NCBI GenBank assembly: GCA_002508545.1
Contig: DAVH01000011.1
Location: 190 to 11,061 of the forward strand
Direction of reading: 5' to 3'
DNA length: 10,872 nucleotides
Source of the DNA: Methanomassiliicoccus sp. UBA6
GTDB taxonomy: Archaea; Thermoplasmatota; Thermoplasmata; Methanomassiliicoccales; Methanomassiliicoccaceae
Shown here: one piece after another, positions 6,858 to 10,872 of the stretch
Position numbering within the stretch: the first letter of the stretch is position 1
Layout of the letters: each line of letters begins with the position of its first letter
The notes under the pieces: generated by a model
Seen by the model: the letters and a program-made list of their open reading frames with translations, nothing else
What the model was told of the DNA's origin: nothing
Databases searched by the model: none
Position numbers and translations under genes: made by a program

Positions 6858-8246
6858 ATGAACTCCAAGATCCGGACCCTCAGCGAGGAGCTGAACCGCA
6901 ACTTCAAGGAGCGCGACGATGAGATCGCCGGCTCCCTCCTGGCGATGATCTCGGGGGAGCACGTGCTGTTCATCGGACCGCCGGGCACGGCCAAGAGCAT
7001 GCTGGCGAAAGAGATGTGCCGGTGCATCGATGGGGGCAGCTTCTTCTACTATCTGCTCACCAGGTTCACCACCCCCGACGAGATCTTCGGTCCTCTTTCG
7101 CTGTCCTCGCTCCAGGCGGACATCTTCAGCCGGAAGGTGGACGGCTATCTCCCGTCGGCCAATGTGTCCTTTCTGGACGAGATCTTCAAGGCCAACTCCT
7201 CCATCCTGAACTCCCTGCTGACGGTGCTGAACGAGCGCCGGTACCACAACGGCTCGGAGATCCTCAGCGTCCCGCTGCTCTCGGTGTTCGGCGCCTCCAA
7301 CGAGCTGCCGGAGGAGAACGAGTCCCTGGAGGCGCTGTATGATCGCTTCCTGTTCCGCTACTACATCAACTACGTGCAGGACGAGACCAACTTCGTCGAG
7401 CTCATCCTCGGACACGCCGAGGACTTCGCTCCATCGGTGCGGCTGACCATCGGGGAGATCGAAGCTTTGCAGCGCGGCGCCGGCGGCGTGCCCATCGACG
7501 AGGACGTCCTGGACGCCATCGTCGTCCTCAGGAAGGAGTTCCGCTCCGGAGGGATCAGCATATCCGACCGGCGGTGGAAGAAGATGGTCTGGGTGATGAA
7601 GGTCGCCGCCCATACCATCGGACGGGACAGGGTGGACAAGACCTTCCTGCCGATCCTGCAGCACATGCTGTGGAACCGCCCGGAGGAGAGGGTCACGCTG
7701 AGGAAGCGCCTGCTGGAGATGGCGGTGGCCGGGGGCATCAACATCGAGCGGGAGCAGAAGGACCTCAAGGACCTGCACGCCTCCGCGGTCCTGGCCAAGG
7801 ACTTCTCCCTCCCGGTGGTGGTGACGTGCACCAGCTGCGGCCGGACCTTCACCACCTGGAAGGAGCTCCAGAACCACGCCAGCTACCCGGACCACACTTA
7901 CAAGCTTCCGGACGGTGACGAGCTGTACCAGGTGTGGAAGCACCGTGTCTCGCCGCGTCTGCTGCCCAGCCTGGTCGAGCTGTTCGCGACCAAGGGAACG
8001 CCGGTCATACTCAGCATGACCGCCCGGGACAGGGAGCTGTACCTCGGGGAGATCGACGACTTCGAGCGGGAGCTGGGATCGCTGGAGGGCGACCTGGGGA
8101 GGGAGCGCGACGAGCTCCTCCAGCGCATCGAGGGCAACCTCTGGCTCACCCCCGGCGACCGCGAGGCCATCCTGGCCGAGTACGACCGCGAGCTCCGCAA
8201 GGGAGCCGCGCCACGCCCGACCGGTACGGACCCGAGCGACGACTGA
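6858..8246 (+). CDS. RavA/MoxR-type AAA+ ATPase with embedded C2H2 zinc finger
   Basis: The 462-residue cytoplasmic ATPase belongs to the MoxR group, RavA branch, chaperone-like proteins that usually work with a VWA-domain partner. Numbered from ATG 6858, it shows Walker A GPPGTAKS (40-47), the RavA-typical LTRFTTPDEIFGPLS (67-81), Walker B FLDE (105-108), sensor 1 N148 in ASNELPE, D162-R163 in LEALYDRF, and SDRRWKK (236-242) in the lid. The C-terminus LWLTPGDREAILAEYDREL resembles the end of E. coli RavA, so the gene is complete. Residues 324-346 form a C2H2 finger, not a feature I know from RavA. A helical charged stretch follows (about 392-425). ATG 6810 would add 16 residues (MRTWSKLITE...) but lies upstream of the TATA-like box. 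No VWA gene follows; the next gene is a bacterial-type prs. Confidence 0.9.
   Translation: MNSKIRTLSEELNRNFKERDDEIAGSLLAMISGEHVLFIGPPGTAKSMLAKEMCRCIDGGSFFYYLLTRFTTPDEIFGPLSLSSLQADIFSRKVDGYLPSANVSFLDEIFKANSSILNSLLTVLNERRYHNGSEILSVPLLSVFGASNELPEENESLEALYDRFLFRYYINYVQDETNFVELILGHAEDFAPSVRLTIGEIEALQRGAGGVPIDEDVLDAIVVLRKEFRSGGISISDRRWKKMVWVMKVAAHTIGRDRVDKTFLPILQHMLWNRPEERVTLRKRLLEMAVAGGINIEREQKDLKDLHASAVLAKDFSLPVVVTCTSCGRTFTTWKELQNHASYPDHTYKLPDGDELYQVWKHRVSPRLLPSLVELFATKGTPVILSMTARDRELYLGEIDDFERELGSLEGDLGRERDELLQRIEGNLWLTPGDREAILAEYDRELRKGAAPRPTGTDPSDD
7827..7895 (+). other. Encoded C2H2 zinc finger within the RavA-type ATPase
   Basis: The segment encodes C-x2-C-x3-F-x5-L-x2-H-x5-H, beginning CTSCGRTF and ending in HASYPDH. 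Both cysteines, both histidines and the two hydrophobic core residues match the classical C2H2 zinc-finger consensus exactly. It lies after the AAA+ lid, in the region corresponding to the C-terminal discontinuous/LARA part of RavA. Zinc binding is inferred. A role in binding nucleic acid or a protein partner cannot be told from sequence. Confidence 0.8.
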
Positions 8247-8331
8247 TCGGCCGGCAGGGACGGGCCTCCCTCGCTCCCTCGCCGATCCGCCGCGGTGATC
8301 AGCTCCCGTCGCGAACGTCGGAGGGTTCCGG

Positions 8332-8337
8332 TATAAG
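8332..8337 (+). promoter_or_regulatory. Possible -10 element (TATAAG) for prs
   Basis: TATAAG matches the bacterial -10 consensus at five of six positions and lies 65 nt before the prs ATG. The -35 region at normal spacing (about 8309-8314) is poor. If used, transcription would begin near 8344, and the strong hairpin at 8350-8372 would be at the very 5' end of the mRNA. It is also readable as an archaeal TATA box, so it does not by itself tell which domain the DNA comes from. Confidence 0.25.
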
Positions 8338-8349
8338 GAGCGCCCTCGT

Positions 8350-8372
8350 GGACGTGTCGCTGCGGCACGTCC
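8350..8372 (+). promoter_or_regulatory. Strong stem-loop in the prs leader
   Basis: GGACGTGTCG (8350-8359), loop CTG and CGGCACGTCC (8363-8372) form a 10-bp stem with one G-U pair. It ends 30 nt upstream of the prs start codon. It could be a 5' leader structure affecting translation or stability of prs, a terminator for the upstream gene, or an operator, since the GGACGTG/CACGTCC arms form an inverted repeat in DNA. No T-tract follows, so simple intrinsic termination is less likely. Confidence 0.4.
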
Positions 8373-8402
8373 GGTCCTCGACTCGACGAGCGGGAGCGCG
8401 CG

Positions 8403-9368
8403 ATGTCAGAGAACGGCACCCGGCCGGACTTCAAGATCTTCTCCGGGAACTCCAACCGGAAGCTCGCCGAATCCATCTGCAAGGAGCTGGGAAGGCCCCT
8501 GGCCCGCGCAGTGGTGAGCCGCTTCTCGGACGGCGAGATCCAGGTCGAGATCGGCGAGAACGTCCGCGGGATGGATACCTACATCATCCAGTCCACCTCG
8601 CCCGACGCCAACACCAACCTGATGGAGCTGCTCATCATGTGCGACGCGCTCAAGCGCGCGTCGGCCGGCTCCATCACCGCCGTCATCCCGTACTACGGGT
8701 ACGCCCGGCAGGACCGCAAGAGCCAGTCGCGCGTGCCCATCACCGCCAAGCTGGTGGCCGACCTCATCGACGCCGCGGGCGCCACCCGGGTCATGTCGAT
8801 GGACATGCACGCCGGGCAGATCCAGGGCTTCTTCAACCTGCCCTTCGACCACCTCTACGCCGCGCCGGTGCTGCTCGAGCACATGCGGCGGCGCTTCGAT
8901 GGCGACGCCGAGAACGTGGTCATCGTCTCGCCCGACGCCGGCGGGGCGGAGCGGGCCCGCGCCTACTCCAAGCGCCTGGGCGCCACCCTGGGCATCGTCG
9001 ACAAGCGGCGCGTCAAGGCCAACGTGGCCGAGATCATGAACGTCATCGGCGAGGTGCAGGGCAAGACCGCGGTGCTCCTCGACGACATGATCGACACCGC
9101 GGGCACGCTCAGCGAGGCGGCCAACGCGCTCATGGACAAGGGCGCCACGCGCGTCTTCGCCTACGCCACCCACGGTGTGCTCTCCGGCCCGGCGGTGGAG
9201 CGGATCACCAAGAGCCCGATCGAGGAGGTCGTGATCACCGACTCGATCGCCCTCTCCCCCGCGGCCGCCGGGTGCCCTAAGATCCGCGTCCTCTCGGTCG
9301 CCGGGCTGCTCGCCGAGGCGGTCCGCCGGATCCACTCGGCCGATTCGCTGTCCTCGCTGTTCGTCTGA
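8403..9368 (+). CDS. prs: Ribose-phosphate pyrophosphokinase (PRPP synthetase), bacterial class I
   Basis: This enzyme converts ribose 5-phosphate and ATP to PRPP and AMP for nucleotide, histidine and tryptophan synthesis. The 321-residue protein is full length for class I. Motifs in order are FSDGEI (41-46), the flexible loop YYGYARQDRKSQSRVPITAK (97-116), MDMHAGQIQGFF (133-144) with the metal-binding His, VSPDAGGAERA (175-185), the catalytic-loop KRR (201-203), and the PRPP-binding LLDDMIDTAGT (225-235). ATG 8403 is preceded by GGGAG at 8392-8396, a good Shine-Dalgarno spacing. Only one of 24 arginine codons is AGG and none is AGA, unlike the archaeal genes to the left. Archaea generally carry a shorter, different Prs type. 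Together these mark the gene as bacterial or recently acquired. The leader hairpin upstream and the hairpin downstream suggest a single-gene transcript. Confidence 0.95.
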   Translation: MSENGTRPDFKIFSGNSNRKLAESICKELGRPLARAVVSRFSDGEIQVEIGENVRGMDTYIIQSTSPDANTNLMELLIMCDALKRASAGSITAVIPYYGYARQDRKSQSRVPITAKLVADLIDAAGATRVMSMDMHAGQIQGFFNLPFDHLYAAPVLLEHMRRRFDGDAENVVIVSPDAGGAERARAYSKRLGATLGIVDKRRVKANVAEIMNVIGEVQGKTAVLLDDMIDTAGTLSEAANALMDKGATRVFAYATHGVLSGPAVERITKSPIEEVVITDSIALSPAAAGCPKIRVLSVAGLLAEAVRRIHSADSLSSLFV

Positions 9369-9384
9369 GCCCGGCGGGTCCGGG

Positions 9385-9407
9385 CCTGGGGTCCCCCCGA
9401 CCCCAGG
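9385..9407 (+). terminator. Probable terminator hairpin after prs
   Basis: CCTGGGGTC (9385-9393), a five-C loop and GACCCCAGG (9399-9407) form a perfect 9-bp stem starting 17 nt after the prs stop. There is no following T-run, which is common for GC-rich bacterial 3' hairpins. The position directly behind a gene supports a terminator or 3'-end stabiliser. Confidence 0.6.
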
Positions 9408-9504
9408 GCGCTCGTCCACGCTTTCCTTCCGAGGCGGCGATACACTTGCCGCATCGGCGGGGCAGGCTCGCCGGCGCTCTGCGGTGCCGCCCAGGGGGTG
9501 GAGC

Positions 9505-10215
9505 ATGCGCAGCCGTTCCCAGGCCAAGGGCAGGCGCACCGCGCCGGGCCGCGACGACGGCCGCTTCCGGGCGGTGGTGGAGGCGGCGCCGTTCGGGATG
9601 CACTTCTACCGGCTGGAGCCGGACGGGCGCCTGATCTTCGCGGGGGCGAACCCCGCCGCCGACCGGATCCTGCACGTCCGGAACGCGGACTTCGTCGGCA
9701 AGACCATCGAGGAGGCGTTCCCGCCGCTGGCGCGGACCGAGGTGCCGGAGCGGTACCGGCGAGCCGCGCGCGACGGCATCCCCTGGCACACCGAGCAGGT
9801 CACCTACCGCGACGGCCAGATCGCCGGGGCCTACGAGGTCTACGCCTTCCAGACCGCGCCCGGCGAGATGGCCGCCGCCTTCCAGGACATCTTGGAGCGG
9901 CGCCGCGCCGCCGACGAGCTGGAGCGCGAGCTGGAGTCGGCGCGAACCGAGCTGCTGGTGGCCCGCAACGAGGTGGAGGGAGCCCGCGGCGAGGTGGACG
10001 CGCGCACCGGCGAGCTCCAGAAGCGCATCGCCGAGCTGGAGGCCCAGAGCGCCAAGAACGAGGAGCGGGTGCTCAAGGCCTACCAGAAGATCAAGGGCGA
10101 CGAGAAGGTGAAGGACAAGGTCCGCAAGGCCATCGCCATCGCGGCCCAGCTCCTGGAAGAGGGGCTGCCGGCCGAGCCGGCACCGAGCACGCCGGAGAAG
10201 CCCAGGCTGTCGTAG
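9505..10215 (+). CDS. PAS-domain protein with coiled-coil, no output domain
   Basis: The 236-residue protein has a PAS-like sensor fold at about residues 18-125 (FRAVVEAAPFGMHFYRLEPD, then GANPAADRILH, then a WHTEQVTYRDGQIAGAYEVYAF strand region). A long charged helical stretch follows (about 130-190: ERRRAADELERELE, then repeated heptad-like Glu/Leu/Ala), and a Lys-rich end (KAYQKIKGDEKVKDKVRKAI) before a proline-rich tail. It has no histidine kinase, GGDEF or methyl-accepting region, so it probably signals through protein contacts. The ligand is unknown. The Lys-rich end reminds me of coiled-coil signalling proteins of myxobacteria; this is memory only. ATG 9505 has a G-rich GGTGGAG just upstream; GTG 9484 is an alternative. 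The gene converges on the STAS gene, so both could belong to one signalling locus, but they are not co-transcribed. Confidence 0.75.
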   Translation: MRSRSQAKGRRTAPGRDDGRFRAVVEAAPFGMHFYRLEPDGRLIFAGANPAADRILHVRNADFVGKTIEEAFPPLARTEVPERYRRAARDGIPWHTEQVTYRDGQIAGAYEVYAFQTAPGEMAAAFQDILERRRAADELERELESARTELLVARNEVEGARGEVDARTGELQKRIAELEAQSAKNEERVLKAYQKIKGDEKVKDKVRKAIAIAAQLLEEGLPAEPAPSTPEKPRLS

Positions 10216-10226
10216 CGACGGACCGG

Positions 10227-10239
10227 GCGCCGGAGGCGC
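10227..10239 (+). terminator. Short GC hairpin between convergent genes
   Basis: GCGCC, loop GGA and GGCGC lie in the 34-nt gap between the PAS stop (10215) and the STAS stop (10250). A 5-bp stem is short, but its place between two converging genes makes a shared bidirectional terminator plausible. Confidence 0.3.
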
Positions 10240-10249
10240 GACCCCCGAT

Positions 10250-10546
10250 CTACTCGTCGGCGTCGTGCCGCTCGACGGGGAGCTCGAGCCCGCAGTAGCG
10301 GAGCAGGCGGAGCTGGTGGCGCCCCAGCCCGCGCACCGCCACGCCGGCGTGACCGGCCAGCTGCCTGGCCACCTCCGCCACCCCCACGTCCGGCAGATCG
10401 TCCACCCGCGAGAAGTCGACCACCAGCGGCGCGGCCGGCGGGAGGTCGCCCACGCAGCTCGCGATGCGCGCCGCGGCAAGCCGGTCGAGCGGACCCTCCA
10501 CCTGGATGACCAACTCTCCGCCGTCACCCCGCACCACGGCTACCAT
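10250..10546 (-). CDS. Small STAS-domain protein lacking the phosphorylation serines
   Basis: The 98-residue protein resembles anti-sigma-factor antagonists (SpoIIAA/STAS fold): a first strand ELVIQVEGPLDRLAAARI (11-28), a central PLVVDFSRVDDLPDVGVAEVARQL and a final strand and helix GVAVRGLGRHQLRLLRYCGLE. In typical family members the loop reads D-S-S/T-G and a serine there is phosphorylated by a partner kinase. Here the equivalent is P-D-V-G, so both serines are replaced, by Asp and Val. Switching by phosphorylation is therefore unlikely, and it may act constitutively or as a structural STAS module. ATG 10546 is preferred over GTG 10555 because GAGGTGA (10558-10552) lies five bases upstream. 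No anti-sigma kinase or sigma factor is visible nearby. The domain call is moderate because it rests on motif shape. Confidence 0.68.
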   Translation of the reverse strand: MVAVVRGDGGELVIQVEGPLDRLAAARIASCVGDLPPAAPLVVDFSRVDDLPDVGVAEVARQLAGHAGVAVRGLGRHQLRLLRYCGLELPVERHDADE

Positions 10547-10566
10547 GATCGTCACCTCGTGAGCGC

Positions 10567-10596
10567 ACTATCAGCGTGCCTTCGCTCCGAGTACAA
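10567..10596 (-). promoter_or_regulatory. Weak sigma70-like promoter for the STAS gene
   Basis: On the minus strand TTGTAC (10596-10591) and GATAGT (10572-10567) are separated by 18 nt, a weak match to -35/-10. Transcription would begin near 10,560, just upstream of the ribosome binding site. An overlapping TTGACT (10601-10596) is a better -35 but is too far from GATAGT. Confidence 0.25.
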
Positions 10597-10690
10597 GTCA
10601 ACGCCGCACCCCATCACGGCGAGCCGGTTCCCGCGGCACGATGGGGCCGGGTGGCGACCGCCCCGCGGGCCGTGACGGATGCGCAGCGGG

Positions 10691-10755
10691 AGCGTGACGC
10701 CGAACGACGCGCGGGGGCCGAAGCGAACCGACGCTTACCGAAGCGTGACGCAGAA
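10691..10755 (+). repeat. Direct repeat AGCGTGACGC(C/A)GAA, two copies
   Basis: AGCGTGACGCCGAA at 10691-10704 recurs as AGCGTGACGCAGAA at 10742-10755, 13 of 14 bases identical and 51 nt apart, about five helical turns. A related CGTGACGGATGCG lies at 10671-10683. The spacing would suit a protein binding two sites on one DNA face, but chance repetition in GC-rich DNA is possible. Confidence 0.4.
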
Positions 10756-10800
10756 TCAACGCCGGGACGCGAGCGGCGGATCCGGCGATCCCCCCGCTCG

Positions 10801-10844
10801 CCTGGCCGGCCAGCGAGCATCACCTGGCCAGCAAGCGAGCATCA
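10801..10844 (+). repeat. 22-bp tandem repeat, two copies
   Basis: Bases 10801-10822 and 10823-10844 are adjacent 22-base units beginning CCTGGCC and ending GCGAGCATCA, differing at only two positions (units 8 and 11). The first copy contains the palindrome CTGGCCGGCCAG, which the second has lost. It may be a slippage duplication, or the first two units of a longer array continuing past the window. Confidence 0.65.
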
Positions 10845-10872
10845 TCGGGCTTCGCTCGAGCTCCCCGCCCGC

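Larger units (their letters stand above)
10556..10872. other. Non-coding end region without a supported gene
   Basis: About 315 nt upstream of the STAS gene contain no convincing coding region. Open frames here are Arg/Ser/Ala-rich, as expected for random GC-rich DNA. The region holds the putative STAS promoter, an AAGCG/CGCTT 5-bp inverted repeat at 10721-10736, and the two direct-repeat pairs listed separately. A promoter for a gene beyond the window end is possible. Confidence 0.5.

Noticed and set aside
7934..9280. A 448-codon plus-strand open frame overlapping the ATPase end and prs
   Set aside because: It is an alternate frame across two real genes, Arg/Pro/Gly-rich, with no recognisable motif.
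8406..9539. A 377-codon minus-strand open frame opposite prs
   Set aside because: Composition is Gly/Val/Asp/His-biased antisense of a complete, motif-rich prs; no domain and no start context.
10614..10823. A 69-codon minus-strand open frame in the terminal non-coding region
   Set aside because: It is Arg/Ser/Ala-rich low-complexity, with no ribosome binding site and repeats inside it.
1..10872. CRISPR arrays, tRNA or rRNA genes, transposases, and toxin-antitoxin pairs
   Set aside because: No regularly spaced repeats, tRNA-like arms, transposase motifs or small paired toxin genes were seen on either strand.

Overview
The window looks like two different kinds of genome joined between about 8,247 and 8,402. 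The left three quarters (1 to 8,246) is GC-rich archaeal DNA. It encodes a TATA-binding protein (TBP), uses AGG/AGA arginine codons freely, and has CTTATTA or CTTATATA boxes 30 to 33 nt upstream of start codons, the geometry of leaderless archaeal transcripts. A GC-rich euryarchaeote, possibly a Thermoplasmatota/Methanomassiliicoccales-type lineage, is my best guess, but it rests on protein recognition only. The right quarter (8,403 to 10,872) looks bacterial: a class I ribose-phosphate pyrophosphokinase, a PAS-domain protein and a STAS-domain protein, with Shine-Dalgarno sites, GC hairpins behind genes, and almost no AGG/AGA. Either an assembly chimera or an inter-domain transfer would explain this.

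Region 1 (1 to 4,000) is an ABC importer operon: a 5'-truncated YnjB-type substrate-binding protein, two separate inner-membrane permeases and an ATPase with a C-terminal TOBE-like extension. The last three genes overlap (14 nt and 4 nt). A perfect 10-bp stem-loop separates the binding protein from the first permease. The substrate is unknown.

Region 2 (4,001 to 6,085) holds three small single enzymes: a RibD-C/dihydrofolate-reductase-like protein, a VOC (glyoxalase-fold) protein on the minus strand and a RimJ/RimL-type GNAT acetyltransferase. Nothing in the sequence ties them to one pathway.

Region 3 (6,086 to 8,246) is a divergent pair. TBP on the minus strand has no ATG, GTG or TTG where its first beta-strand must begin, and an ATA sits at the leaderless start position. 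A RavA/MoxR-type AAA+ ATPase on the plus strand carries a textbook C2H2 zinc finger in its C-terminal region. The VWA-domain partner usually found next to such ATPases is absent from the window.

Region 4 (8,247 to 10,872) holds prs with a strong leader hairpin and a downstream hairpin, a PAS plus coiled-coil protein, a convergent small STAS protein lacking the usual serines, and about 315 nt of non-coding DNA with short direct repeats. No tRNA, rRNA, CRISPR array or insertion sequence was recognised.
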